The position numbers and the translations under genes are program-made. This document shows positions 36,120 to 45,025 of a stretch of 64,000 bases of DNA, piece by piece (the stretch's first letter is position 1; each line of letters begins with the position of its first letter). The stretch spans positions 52,376 through 116,375 of the forward strand of contig CAWHCK010000027.1 of assembly GCA_963827585.1 (NCBI GenBank), in the 5' to 3' direction. Below the pieces are notes generated by a model that did no database searches, had not been told where the DNA came from, and was given only the letters and a program-made list of their open reading frames with translations. This DNA is from VAZQ01 sp963827585 (GTDB taxonomy: Bacteria > Pseudomonadota > Alphaproteobacteria > Rhizobiales > Xanthobacteraceae).

Positions 36120-38687
36120 TCACGCTTGAAACGACGTGAATGACCCATGGCGGTCCTTGCTGGGAAGTTCAAACGGTACTTTCCAGATGTTTTGGGCGTA
36201 CTCGCCGATGGTCCGATCGGAGGAGAACCACGCCATTCGTGCGATGTTGAGCATGCTCATGCGCGTCCAATCGAATGTCGACAGCCACAGCCTTTCGACG
36301 CTTCTCTGCGTTGCGAAATAGGCATCGAAATCCACCGTGACCATGTAATAGTCGGAATGCCGCAGCGCATTCATAAGCGCAGCAAATCGGTCGGCATCGT
36401 CGGGTGAAAAGACGCCGGTCTCGATTGCCTCGATGGCCTCGGCGAGCTTGGGAGAAGCTGCAATCACCGAACTTGATTCCAAGCCTGCGCGCCGACGCTC
36501 CTCAACCTCCCCTGCCCGCAATCCAAAGATGAAGATGTTCTCTGCGCCAACGTGATCGCGAATCTCGATATTCGCTCCGTCCAGCGTGCCGATCGTAAGC
36601 GCACCGTTCAAGGCAAGCTTCATATTGCCAGTGCCGGAAGCTTCCATTCCCGCCGTCGAAATCTGCTCGGATAGGTCGGCAGCGGGAATAATCCTCTCTG
36701 CCAAACTGACGTTGTAATCGGGCAGGAAGACGACCCGCAGGAGATCGCGAACCACTGGATCCCCATTGATGACCTTGGCCACATCATTGATGAGCTTGAT
36801 GATCAACTTTGCCTGCGCGTAGTTCGCTGCCGCTTTTCCAGCGAATATTTTCACCCGCGGCACCCAATTCCGAGTAGGCTCAGCCCTGATGGCGTGATAG
36901 AGCGCGACGGTTTCAAGTAGATTCAGCAATTGGCGCTTGTATTCGTGGATACGTTTGATCTGCACATCGAATAGCGCATCCGGGTCCACACGCAGATCAA
37001 GGCGTTCGACGATCAGACGCGCGAGGGCCACCTTGTTGGCGCGCTTGGCCGCTCCGACCAGCTCCTGAATCCCACGGTCCTCGGCGTGGTCGGCAAGACG
37101 GACCATTTGGGTAGGATCATCCAGAAAGGCATCGCTGCAGACCTCACGAAGGACCCTGGTGAGATCGGGATTGGTCTGCAGCAGCCAGCGCCGGAACGTG
37201 ATTCCATTGGTTTTGTTGACGATCCGGTCCGGATACATCGCGTGGAGCTCGCGGAACACGGTCTTGCGCATCAGGTTGGTGTGAAGCGCTGACACGCCGT
37301 TGATGCGATGGGAGCCGACAAACGCAAGGTGCCCCATTCTCAACTTTCGACCATTATTCTCGTCGATCAACGAAATCGACCCGAGCGATTCAGAAGCAGA
37401 CGGATTTGTCAGCTTCGCGGCCTCGAGATGCTCCGTATTGATGCGATAGATGATCTCCAGGTGCCGCGGCAGAACGCGCCCGAACAGATCGACTGGCCAG
37501 GACTCGAGCGCTTCAGGCAGGAGCGTATGGTTGGTATAGGAGAATGTGCCGACCGTGATACGCCACGCCTCGTCCCACGGCAGGCCGTGAAGGTCGACGA
37601 GGATGCGCATGAGTTCCGGTACTGCGACGCTCGGATGCGTGTCATTGAGCTGGATTGCCGATCGAAGCGGCAGGAAATAGAGGTTTCCATCGGTCCGCAG
37701 GTGGCGTTGCAGCAGGTCCTGCAGCGAGGCTGAAACAAAGAAATATTCCTGGCGCAGGCGAAGCTCCAGGCCGGCCGGGGTCGCATCGCTGGGATAGAGG
37801 ATCTTGGAGATCGCTTCGGCGCGCGACTGTTCCGACAACGCGCCGACGTGATCGCCCATGTTGAACGCGTCGAGGCGCAGAGGATCGACGGCTCGGGCAG
37901 ACCACAACCGCAAGGGATTTACGTGTCGGCCGCGCCATCCCACGATCGGGATATCATAGGCGACCGCCTCGAGGGTCTCGGCCGGGTGCCAGACCGAGCG
38001 TTTGACGCCGGTCGGCGAAATCGTCATCTCGACCCAACCGCCGAAGTGGATATCGTAGATCACTTCCGGCCGAGCGAACTCCCATGGATTGCCGAAGGAC
38101 AGCCATTCCTCAGGGTATTCCTGCTGCCAACCGTCCCTGATGACTTGGCGGAACAGTCCGTGATCGTAGCGAATGCCGTAGCCGTAGGCAGGAATTCCGA
38201 GGGTCGCCATGCTCTCCATAAAACAGGCGGCGAGCCGACCAAGGCCGCCATGGCCGAGTGCCGCGTCCGGCTCAGCGGCTCGCAGCCGGTTTAGATCGAC
38301 ACCCAGATCTCCGAGCGCCGCGCGAAAGATCTCAGTCCAACCAAGGTTGCAGAGCACATCGGCAAAAAGTCGCCCGATGAGGAACTCCAGCGACAGATAG
38401 TAGACGCGCTTGCTGCCCTGTGCATGGCTGGCGCGATCCACCGTGAGCCATCGATGGACAATGCGGTCTCGAATAGTCAGCGCGGCCGCGACGAACCAGT
38501 CTCGGTCCGTGGCCACGGACGCATCCTTGCCCAGTTCCAGCGCCAGTTTGGCGAGCACGGCACTCTTGATTTCGTCAACGTCATCATCCTCTGCTGGCGC
38601 GGCAGCAGGACGAGTCGAGAGATCACCGCCATCGGTATGGTTCGCCTTCGCCGGCGCCGACTTGCGAGCGAAGCTCGGCTTATCCAT
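36120..38687 (-). CDS. glgP: Glycogen/alpha-glucan phosphorylase
   Basis: About 855 residues. Of ATGs at 38693 and 38687, the second has GAAGG at the right distance. Family landmarks are continuous: YYLSLEFLIGRLFADVLCN, GHGGLGRLAACFMES, LAFVGSHRINGVSALHT, DVQIKRIHEYKRQLLN and the PLP lysine in EASGTGNMKLALNGALTIGT. It phosphorolyses alpha-1,4-glucan to glucose-1-phosphate in the cytoplasm. No other glg gene is near. It is divergent from a trehalose-6-phosphate synthase, suggesting that glycogen carbon is turned into trehalose under stress. Confidence 0.95.
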   Translation of the reverse strand: MDKPSFARKSAPAKANHTDGGDLSTRPAAAPAEDDDVDEIKSAVLAKLALELGKDASVATDRDWFVAAALTIRDRIVHRWLTVDRASHAQGSKRVYYLSLEFLIGRLFADVLCNLGWTEIFRAALGDLGVDLNRLRAAEPDAALGHGGLGRLAACFMESMATLGIPAYGYGIRYDHGLFRQVIRDGWQQEYPEEWLSFGNPWEFARPEVIYDIHFGGWVEMTISPTGVKRSVWHPAETLEAVAYDIPIVGWRGRHVNPLRLWSARAVDPLRLDAFNMGDHVGALSEQSRAEAISKILYPSDATPAGLELRLRQEYFFVSASLQDLLQRHLRTDGNLYFLPLRSAIQLNDTHPSVAVPELMRILVDLHGLPWDEAWRITVGTFSYTNHTLLPEALESWPVDLFGRVLPRHLEIIYRINTEHLEAAKLTNPSASESLGSISLIDENNGRKLRMGHLAFVGSHRINGVSALHTNLMRKTVFRELHAMYPDRIVNKTNGITFRRWLLQTNPDLTRVLREVCSDAFLDDPTQMVRLADHAEDRGIQELVGAAKRANKVALARLIVERLDLRVDPDALFDVQIKRIHEYKRQLLNLLETVALYHAIRAEPTRNWVPRVKIFAGKAAANYAQAKLIIKLINDVAKVINGDPVVRDLLRVVFLPDYNVSLAERIIPAADLSEQISTAGMEASGTGNMKLALNGALTIGTLDGANIEIRDHVGAENIFIFGLRAGEVEERRRAGLESSSVIAASPKLAEAIEAIETGVFSPDDADRFAALMNALRHSDYYMVTVDFDAYFATQRSVERLWLSTFDWTRMSMLNIARMAWFSSDRTIGEYAQNIWKVPFELPSKDRHGSFTSFQA

Positions 38688-38693
38688 GCTCAT

Positions 38694-39067
38694 GCCTTCT
38701 ATGCCGCCATCGGCGCTTGGCCGACCCCGTGCTGAGACCGATTCCCTGTCGCTTGCAAAAACTAAATTCGTGCGTACGGATATGTAATCCGCCCAGGACT
38801 GCATGTGCAACCTTAGCCAGCTGCCAGTCGCTGGCACGAGGTGAAGCGGTAATCCAACCATCGCCGACGGCGCTGTGACCCCATGAGCCCGTCGACGGGA
38901 GACTCCGTCCGTGATCATGACGCCGTCCGCGATGGATCGGACTCACGATCCGCCTTCAATGGAACAGCTATCCGCAATGGTCGGAACCCGTACCCGAGAT
39001 CGGTCTATTTGCTGGGCAGCCACGGCCGCTGTACGTTGTACGACAAGAGCCGTCTTGGAGCGCTGCT
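38694..39067. promoter_or_regulatory. Divergent non-coding region between glgP and otsA
   Basis: 374 bases without a convincing gene. It must hold both promoters. The stretch about 38755-38790 (TTGCAAAAACTAAATT...GGATATGTAAT) is AT-rich for this window and is the likeliest promoter site for the leftward gene. No operator or riboswitch was recognised. Confidence 0.35.
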
Positions 39068-40468
39068 TTGCCTCGACTCGTCGTCGTTTCGAACCGGGTA
39101 TCGGTTCCCGATGCCGCGGGCAAAGGAACCGCGGGGGGCTTGGCCGTTGCATTGCGAGAGGCATTTCGAGCCTACCAAGGTCTCTGGTTCGGTTGGAGCG
39201 GCAAGGTAGCTTCCCAGCCTGCATCCCAGCCCAGAATGGTCGACAAAGGGCGGGTTCAGTACGCGCTGATGGACCTGACGTCGCTCGATCGTCAAGAGTA
39301 CTACAATGGTTTCGCCAATCGGGCGCTCTGGCCAACGATGCACTACCGGGTGGGCCTGTCCGATTTCTCGCGAGCCGACTATGCCGGCTACTTGCGAGTT
39401 AACCGCACATTTGCAAGCGCCCTTGCCAAACTTGTCTGTCCGAGCGACCTCGTGTGGGTGCACGACTATCATCTGGTCCCCCTAGCGACGGAATTGAGGG
39501 CTCTCGGCCTCACCAATCCGATCGGGTACTTTCATCATATCCCATGGCCGGCTCCTGAGGTGCTCGGAACACTTCCAGGAAGCACAGATCTTCTGCGCTC
39601 GATCATGGATTTCAATCTCGTTGGCGTGCAGACCGAACGGGACGCCGACAACCTCAGGCGTGGGCTCATTCAGGAACTGGGCGCCATCCCTCAAAAGTCG
39701 GATGTGCTGGACGTGGACGGAAAGAGCACCTGCGTGAAAAGCTTTCCGATCGGCATCGACGTGAGCGGCTTTCAGCAAGTCGCCGCGCGCTCTCGCTCAA
39801 ATCAGATTGTCAGTCAGACGATCTCGGGCCTTGGCTCCCGCAAATTGATTATCGGAGTCGACCGTCTCGACTACTCAAAAGGCATTCCAGAAAAAATGGA
39901 AGCGTATGAACGCTTTCTCATCAGCAACCCCGATCAGCTGGGACGCGTCACCTATCTTCAGATCGCACCGATAAGCCGCAGCGAAGTCCCGGAGTACGGG
40001 GCGCTAAGCCGGGCTGTGAATGAAACCCTGGGGCGGATAAACGGCTCGTTGGGCGAGCCCGGCTGGGTGCCGATCCAATACGTCACCAGTACTTATCCTC
40101 GATCTGTACTCGCCAGCCTTTACCGGCTTGCACTCGTTGGACTGGTCACACCGATGCGCGATGGCATGAACCTGGTCGCGAAGGAATACGTTGCGGCTCA
40201 GGATCCTACAAACCCGGGAGTCTTGATCCTTTCGAAGTTTGCGGGTGCAGCTCAGCAGCTGACAGGCGCACTTATAGTCAATCCAAATGACAAATTTGAG
40301 GTCGCGGAGGCGATCCGCGATGCCCTCCAAATGAGCCATGAGGAGCGCGTCACCCGCTGGCAAGAAATGATCGGACCGCTCCAGGATCATGACGTTTCAT
40401 GGTGGGCAGCGGCTTTCCTAAGAGAATTGGCGGGACAAAAAGTGCGGGCCGCCGCCAAATCAAAGTAG
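39068..40468 (+). CDS. otsA: Trehalose-6-phosphate synthase (GT20)
   Basis: 466 residues from TTG 39068, with GGAG 7 bases upstream; no ATG lies near. GT20 motifs: LVVVSNRVSVP with GGLAVAL (UDP-glucose loop), VHDYHLVPLA (132-135), GYFHHIPWPAPE, VDRLDYSKGIPEK (264-) and PMRDGMNLVAKEYVAAQ. It joins UDP-glucose and glucose-6-phosphate into trehalose-6-phosphate for osmotic and desiccation protection. No phosphatase gene (otsB) is adjacent on either side, so that step must be encoded elsewhere. Confidence 0.95.
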   Translation: MPRLVVVSNRVSVPDAAGKGTAGGLAVALREAFRAYQGLWFGWSGKVASQPASQPRMVDKGRVQYALMDLTSLDRQEYYNGFANRALWPTMHYRVGLSDFSRADYAGYLRVNRTFASALAKLVCPSDLVWVHDYHLVPLATELRALGLTNPIGYFHHIPWPAPEVLGTLPGSTDLLRSIMDFNLVGVQTERDADNLRRGLIQELGAIPQKSDVLDVDGKSTCVKSFPIGIDVSGFQQVAARSRSNQIVSQTISGLGSRKLIIGVDRLDYSKGIPEKMEAYERFLISNPDQLGRVTYLQIAPISRSEVPEYGALSRAVNETLGRINGSLGEPGWVPIQYVTSTYPRSVLASLYRLALVGLVTPMRDGMNLVAKEYVAAQDPTNPGVLILSKFAGAAQQLTGALIVNPNDKFEVAEAIRDALQMSHEERVTRWQEMIGPLQDHDVSWWAAAFLRELAGQKVRAAAKSK

Positions 40469-40703
40469 CGCCGTTTCGGCAACTATCGGCGTTGCCCTGA
40501 TCCAGCCAAACTCGCGTGTCAAGATCGCGGTGAATTGTCATTCCAGCGGAGAGATTTTGCCGCGCTTTGTTGCTGTTGCCCATGCGCCGATGAAGTCTGA
40601 ATGGGCCAAGATGAAAGCGATGGCCGCCTGGTGCACAAGACGATCGGCACGGTGTTGCAGAACCGTGCCGACGCCCATGTGCAGAACCGCAGGATGAAAT
40701 CGG

Positions 40704-41171
40704 CTATGTGCTACCGAGGCCGGCCTTGGCGCATTGCTCGTCCTGGTCGCCGGTGACGCCGCTCACCCCGACTGCGCCGGTGACCTTGCCGTCGACCATG
40801 ATCGGCACACCGCCGGGCGAGGCGAAGACGCCGGGCAGAGTGGCTGTCGCTGGCCCGCCCTTGTTGATCACATCCATGAAAACGCGCGTCGGGCGCCGAT
40901 ACGTCGCCGCGGCCTTCGCCTTGCCGACGGCGATCTCCATGCTGGCGGTCTGCGTGTTGTCCATGCGCTCGAAGTACACCAGGTATCCGTGGGTATCGAC
41001 CACGGCGACGGCGACGTTCCAGCTGTTCTTCTGGCATTCGGCGATGACGCCGGCCGCGATCTTCTTCGCGGCCGCGGCGTTGACCGCCGGGCCGTAGTCG
41101 GGGCGCCTGTCCTGGGCCGACGCGCCGGCGGCGAAAGCGACCAGCGCCGCGCCAAGCAGAATTCTTCTCAT
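40704..41171 (-). CDS. Exported GlcG/HbpS-like (DUF336) protein
   Basis: 155 residues with a signal peptide (LLGAALVAFAAGASAQ). NVAVAVVDTHGYLVYFERMDN, then a KAKAAATYRRPTRVF helix and PGVFASPGGVPIMVDGKVTG followed by GAVGVSGVTGDQDEQCA, are hallmarks of the GlcG/HbpS fold. Relatives bind haem or cobalamin-like ligands or act as glycolate-operon accessories; the function here is unknown. It stands alone. Confidence 0.85.
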   Translation of the reverse strand: MRRILLGAALVAFAAGASAQDRRPDYGPAVNAAAAKKIAAGVIAECQKNSWNVAVAVVDTHGYLVYFERMDNTQTASMEIAVGKAKAAATYRRPTRVFMDVINKGGPATATLPGVFASPGGVPIMVDGKVTGAVGVSGVTGDQDEQCAKAGLGST

Positions 41172-41412
41172 CTTCGTTTCCTCTCTTGTTCGGTCCCTCT
41201 GGGGGTCATGGTTGATGGTGGCGAGCGATTATACCCTGGCGGACGAAAATATCGATGTCCGGCGAACCTGACGGCCAGCCTTACGAAGCTCGGCACCAGG
41301 CCTGTGATCGGCGCAGGACTATGCGGCCTTCATCGCGGCGCAATGGCGCGTGAGAGCTTGCGCCAACATCGGATCAAGCGGGCTATCGTCGGCAGCCCTG
41401 CGATGAATTCAA

Positions 41413-41540
41413 TAGAGCATGATCCGGAAAAAGCCTGCCCCGGACTTGATCCGGGGTGGGTATCGGTTTTCCGAAAAGATCATGCTCAAACAAGAAGCTA
41501 GAGCGTGATTGCGACCCAACCTAAAGCAATCACGCTCTAG
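41413..41540. repeat. 128-bp two-hairpin repeat, copy 1 (MITE-like)
   Basis: Same sequence as 49176-49303 and 51033-51160 apart from a few base changes. First hairpin: GAGCATGATC/GATCATGCTC enclosing CGGAAAA/TTTTCCG and CCCCGGA/TCCGGGG. Second: CTAGAGCGTGATTGC facing GCAATCACGCTCTAG. The element lies just past the 3' end of the minus-strand gene at 41562. Confidence 0.9.
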
Positions 41541-41561
41541 TGGATTGCACCGCCGATCCGT

Positions 41562-42375
41562 TCATTCGGGCTTCATCGGAGATGCCACCCGGACTCCGCG
41601 CAAGCCGGCGCCCTCGATGGCGCGCTGGATCAGGCCCGACGCCTTGGCCTCCTCGATAAACTCGCCGATATAGGCAAGCCGTCCACCCTGGCCCTTCGGA
41701 ACCGCCATCCCGACAAGATTGACCCCATAGGCGTCCGCCAGCACCTTGGAGCCGGGCAGCTTGACGGAATAGTCGAGAAGCGCCTCACGGGCTGATGCGA
41801 ATGCGTGCACATTGCCGGCACGCAGCAGGTCGAAAGCGGCATCGGGGAGGTCGGCGCCGACCAGCTCACCGTGCTTCACGATGCGTCTCAGAGCGAAGGT
41901 CGAGGCGTGATTGCGCACGACCGCGATACGAATCCCGGGCCGGTCCACGTCGGCGGCGCCGTGGATCGAAGAACCGGCCGGCACCAGATAGGTGTAGTCG
42001 AATTGGATGACCGGCGGGGAAAAGTCCACCTCCGCGGCCCGGGATGGTTCGATCCCCACGATGACCACGTCGCATGCGAGGGTCTTGACGCACTCCACGG
42101 CCTTGGGAGGCGTTGGCTGTCCGACCAACAGCACCTCGAACTCCGAGGCGTCTGGCAAGTCCGCGCGCAATCTCCATGGACACGATCCCGGCCCCGAACG
42201 GCCGCAGCTCACCGGTTGCCGGATCCTCGGCGTACTGCGGCGGAAACAGCGCAACCCGGATTTTTCCGGCTTGCACGAGGTCCGCGACCCTCGGGTCGCC
42301 CAGGGACGGAGTTCCGGACACTGCGAGAGCAGACAGGATGGCTGCGCCGATCGTCACTGCCTTGCGCCAATTCAT
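41562..42375 (-). pseudogene. Family-3 (amino-acid-type) periplasmic binding protein, one frameshift
   Basis: Starts MNWRKAVTIGAAILSALAV (signal peptide) and reads RVADLVQAGKIRVALFPPQY, then loses frame near 42155-42170 after MEIARGLARRLG. It resumes as ASEFEVLLVGQPTPPKAVECV with ACDVVIVGIEPSRAAEVDFS, a classic SBP_bac_3 segment, through to a normal C-terminus. One indel restores about 270 residues. No permease genes adjoin it. Confidence 0.75.
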
Positions 42376-42434
42376 TGTGTCCTGCCTCTCTGATGATCGC
42401 AGGGAGTGACTGGCGGTCGAGACCATTGGCGCGC

Positions 42435-42516
42435 TGGTGGGTACGGCGGGACTCGAACCCACACGGTGACCCAAGGTAATTCAAGTCCCTTGCGTCTACC
42501 ATTTAGCCCCGTCCGC
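42435..42516 (-). tRNA. Degenerate tRNA-Leu-like sequence (probable pseudo-tRNA)
   Basis: Minus strand: GCGGACG...AATGGTAGACGC (Leu-type D arm), AAGGGACTTGAATTACCTT (anticodon arm), GTGGGTTCGAGTCCCGC (good T arm) and CGTACCC-A-CCA. Mismatches: 2 of 7 acceptor pairs, one D-stem pair and one anticodon-stem pair. The variable arm is short for Leu. With a 7-base loop CTTGAAT the anticodon would be UGA instead of the usual UAA. The CCA end is encoded. Likely a decayed copy or the scar of an integrated element. Confidence 0.6.
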
Positions 42517-42665
42517 GTGAACCATCCTTGGCATCGCGTCCGGGCAAGCCGGGTCTTGCGGGCGCCATGGCGGTGGCGCGTGCCTCGACAATTCGCGGCG
42601 TTTACAAATAAACCAATCCTTAACCAAACCCCCGCACGCTGCGCACACAACCGGAGCGCAGCAAC

Positions 42666-43049
42666 ATGCCCATGTCCCTGCAGCAGGCGGCACACATGAC
42701 CGGCCTAAACCGCACCGCAATCCTGAAGGCAATCAAACGCGGCGCTCTCTCAGGTTCCAAAGACAACGAAGGCGGTTGGCAAGTCGACGGCGCAGAACTC
42801 GCCCGTCTCTTCCTAACCCAACCCAACACCCACAACACACTAGCCGCAGAACGCCTCAAACTCGCAGAAGAACGCATCACAGACCTCAAACAACGCCTCG
42901 ATGAAATGCGCCAAGAACTCGTCCACGCCAGAACCGATGTCGACGACTGGAAACAACAAGCAAAAACCGTAACGCGCCAAGTCACACTCCCCACGCCCCA
43001 AAACGAAAACCCCATCTCCTGGTGGCAATGGCTGCGCACCACCGGATAA
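42666..43049 (+). CDS. HTH-coiled-coil protein of plasmid/mobile-element type
   Basis: 127 residues. The N-terminus (MSLQQAAHMTGLNRTAILKA, then IKRGALSGSKDNEGGWQVDGAEL) is an excisionase-like helix-turn-helix. A coiled coil follows (about 60-100), and it ends ISWWQWLRTTG. The same layout (HTH, coiled coil, terminal WW-R motif) occurs in plasmid proteins labelled 'entry exclusion protein 1' or replication-associated. Its codon use (many CAA, ACC, AAC, CTC) and lower GC differ from its neighbours. It lies 150 bases from the tRNA-like sequence, which suggests acquisition by integration. Confidence 0.65.
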   Translation: MPMSLQQAAHMTGLNRTAILKAIKRGALSGSKDNEGGWQVDGAELARLFLTQPNTHNTLAAERLKLAEERITDLKQRLDEMRQELVHARTDVDDWKQQAKTVTRQVTLPTPQNENPISWWQWLRTTG

Positions 43050-43168
43050 CCAACCTGATGATCTGCCGTGTCGGCTACGTCGCTTTCTGACTCGCCCCGA
43101 TCGCGGCCTGGACGGCCCGTCTCCTTGAGCGCGCGTGTGTGGAAGTGGAACCGGCGAGGTCGCTGAGC

Positions 43169-43321
43169 CTAAACCCAGATCAGTCGTTCGATGCCATCGG
43201 AACGTCTGACCCGCATGACGCGCCGACGGCGCGGGCTGGGCTTCGACGATGAGCCTCCTTCCTCTTCTGTTGAATTGATTTCGCCGGTATCATTCTGGAG
43301 GCGTTGGTAGTCGCTCGCCAT
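43169..43321 (-). CDS. Small basic-tailed ORF overlapping the preceding gene
   Basis: 50 codons from ATG 43321 inside the 3' end of the next entry: MASDYQRLQNDTGEINSTEE, then a Ser/Pro/Arg-rich part and RVMRVRRSDGIERLIWV. The composition looks like real protein, not like a shadow frame. Either it is a coupled small gene, or it is the true C-terminus of the upstream gene displaced by a one-base indel near 43315. Confidence 0.35.
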   Translation of the reverse strand: MASDYQRLQNDTGEINSTEEEGGSSSKPSPRRRRVMRVRRSDGIERLIWV

Positions 43322-43574
43322 CTTGTGCCAAGTACACAATCGTCAACATCCGCTGGAAGAGGACGCAGCGTGATTTCTCTGGCAATGTGTTAAAAACCGC
43401 CAAGATAAAGGGCTCTATCAATTCTACCCCGTCAACCTTCCACAAGTAACGGCAGCATTCCATAAACTTCATTTCGGCAGCGTCGCCGCCAGCTCTCAAG
43501 AACGGCTCGATTTCTTTTAGCGACAGCCCGAAGCCTCGTTTAAGCTCTTCGTCCACAACGTTCTTCCCGAGCAT
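43290..43574 (-). CDS. Small conserved-looking hypothetical protein
   Basis: 94 residues from ATG 43574 with AGGAG 6 bases before it (start moved in from a longer open frame). MLGKNVVDEELKRGFGLSLK, then ...FMECCRYLWKVDGVELIEPF and LPEKSRCVLFQRMLTIVYLA. Predicted all-helical and soluble. GC is lower than in neighbouring genes. I do not recognise the family. See the overlapping ORF for a possible frameshifted extension. Confidence 0.5.
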   Translation of the reverse strand: MLGKNVVDEELKRGFGLSLKEIEPFLRAGGDAAEMKFMECCRYLWKVDGVELIEPFILAVFNTLPEKSRCVLFQRMLTIVYLAQDGERLPTPPE

Positions 43575-43640
43575 TTGCCATCTCCTGACCCCGGTTACAT
43601 TGCCGGTTGCCCCGAAAATCGGTTCCACTGGACGATACAC

Positions 43641-44044
43641 TGACGATTACGGCTTCATCAGTTTTGGCTCGTCCACGCCAAGGATCGCGCGGTCGCAAGG
43701 TTCGAGCAAGGCAGGAAGGGGACGCGTGAGGGCTAAAGAGGGATGAGGGCATAGCGCCATGGCCCGTCCGGCTACACCTCTGGTTTCACCAACATGGCTG
43801 ACACCGATGTGCTACTCTGGGTGTTCAGGCCGAAGCCATGTAAGCGCGACTTTCTCACCGCCAGCCGCTCTACCTCGCAGGAACGAGGAGTGGTCCGTGA
43901 TCTCGCTGTTGGTGGGCTCACAACACCGTCCAACCGCCACCTTTACGCCCTCGGATTGCACGAGCAATGCCCTATTTGCGTCAATGAGGCGCCATCGCGA
44001 CGGATCGGTATACGAGCATTCACCTTCGGGGATAGGGGGGATGC
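43641..44044. other. Non-coding stretch
   Basis: About 400 bases with only short, unconvincing open frames on either strand. The end (GGATAGGGGGG) is the ribosome site of the next gene. No repeat or RNA was recognised. Confidence 0.4.
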
Positions 44045-44770
44045 ATGTTTACTCTGCGCACTGTGGCAATCGTAGTGACTGGAGCGGGGATGTTCGCGGG
44101 TCTGCCATTGACCGACGCGCAGGCGTGCGACGACGATAGATTCCCGTGCCCTGTGGTGTCGGAGGCGGCGCCGCAGGAGAGCGCCAACGCGCCGGCCAAG
44201 CCCCCGCCATCAGCTCAGCCGCGCAAGAAGGCGAACAACCCGGCGGTCCCGGAAAAAAAGGCGCAATCAAAGGTCGAACGAGACGCGCGACCCACTGCCA
44301 CCCGCACCAAGGCGAGCAAACCGGCGGTGCAGGAGTCAGCGTCCGCTCCTATCGCGCAGCAACCTTCCATTTCGCCGAACGCGGCAGAGACGGCTCCCGC
44401 GGTGGTTTCCCCTTCAGCCGCTGATCAAGCTGCCAAGGAAGTGAATCCGAACGAAGGTCTGGTAGCGGCTGCGGGGGCGGTTTGGCCGGCTCTTGCAAAT
44501 GCCGATGGCGTCAGCACGACGGGAGCCAAGGGCGCAGACGCAGCGCAAGCCGCCCCGGCAAATGCGGTACGAGCAATCGATGCGAACGAGTTTGGCAAAC
44601 TCGATCGTGCCGACATTGCCACCACCCCGGCGAGGTCGTCGTGGATCACTTATTTGTTGCTCATCTTGGGCGCAACACTCGCCGCGGCATCGGCCATGTG
44701 GTTCCTTCCTCGCATGACATCCATGTACGCACGCCGAGCAGCAGGTGCGCGCATCCACATTAACTCGTGA
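44045..44770 (+). CDS. Ala/Pro-rich exported protein with a C-terminal membrane anchor
   Basis: 241 residues, ATG 44045 behind GGGGGG. Signal peptide to about LPLTDAQA, two cysteines just after it, a long low-complexity region rich in Ala, Pro and Lys (about 40-180), and one transmembrane helix near the end (WITYLLLILGATLAAASAMW) followed by Arg residues. It would sit in the periplasm, tethered to the inner membrane. Family unknown; low-complexity composition makes homology calls unreliable. Confidence 0.6.
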   Translation: MFTLRTVAIVVTGAGMFAGLPLTDAQACDDDRFPCPVVSEAAPQESANAPAKPPPSAQPRKKANNPAVPEKKAQSKVERDARPTATRTKASKPAVQESASAPIAQQPSISPNAAETAPAVVSPSAADQAAKEVNPNEGLVAAAGAVWPALANADGVSTTGAKGADAAQAAPANAVRAIDANEFGKLDRADIATTPARSSWITYLLLILGATLAAASAMWFLPRMTSMYARRAAGARIHINS

Positions 44771-44901
44771 AAATGAGACAGTAACTTTCCAACGGTCGGC
44801 GGCGCTCGCTCGAACTCGCCTAGCGCCGTGCTTGCACGGTGCATACGGGCGCTGACGCTCGCCTTCCGCGTTGCCTCGCTCGACGTAGGCGAAGAGGTAC
44901 G

Positions 44902-44976
44902 GTCCAGCAGTTGCAGCTGATGCGGTTTGACGGCAAGCGCTGGGGGCGCTTCGGGGATTTGCTCTACGACGAGTGA
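44902..44976 (+). pseudogene. C-terminal scrap of a branched-chain-type binding protein
   Basis: VQQLQLMRFDGKRWGRFGDL ending LYDE and a stop matches the usual last 25 residues of ABC receptors ('lvrFdGkrWv.FGdvi'). Nothing upstream in this frame belongs to the family. It is a remnant, not a gene. Confidence 0.4.
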
Positions 44977-45025
44977 GACGCAACGCACTGCCCACAACGC
45001 TTGAAGCCGAGAACTCACGCCGGCG

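Noticed and set aside
43794..44075. 93-codon plus-strand ORF
   Set aside because: No ribosome site or family features, and it overlaps the better-supported gene at 44045.
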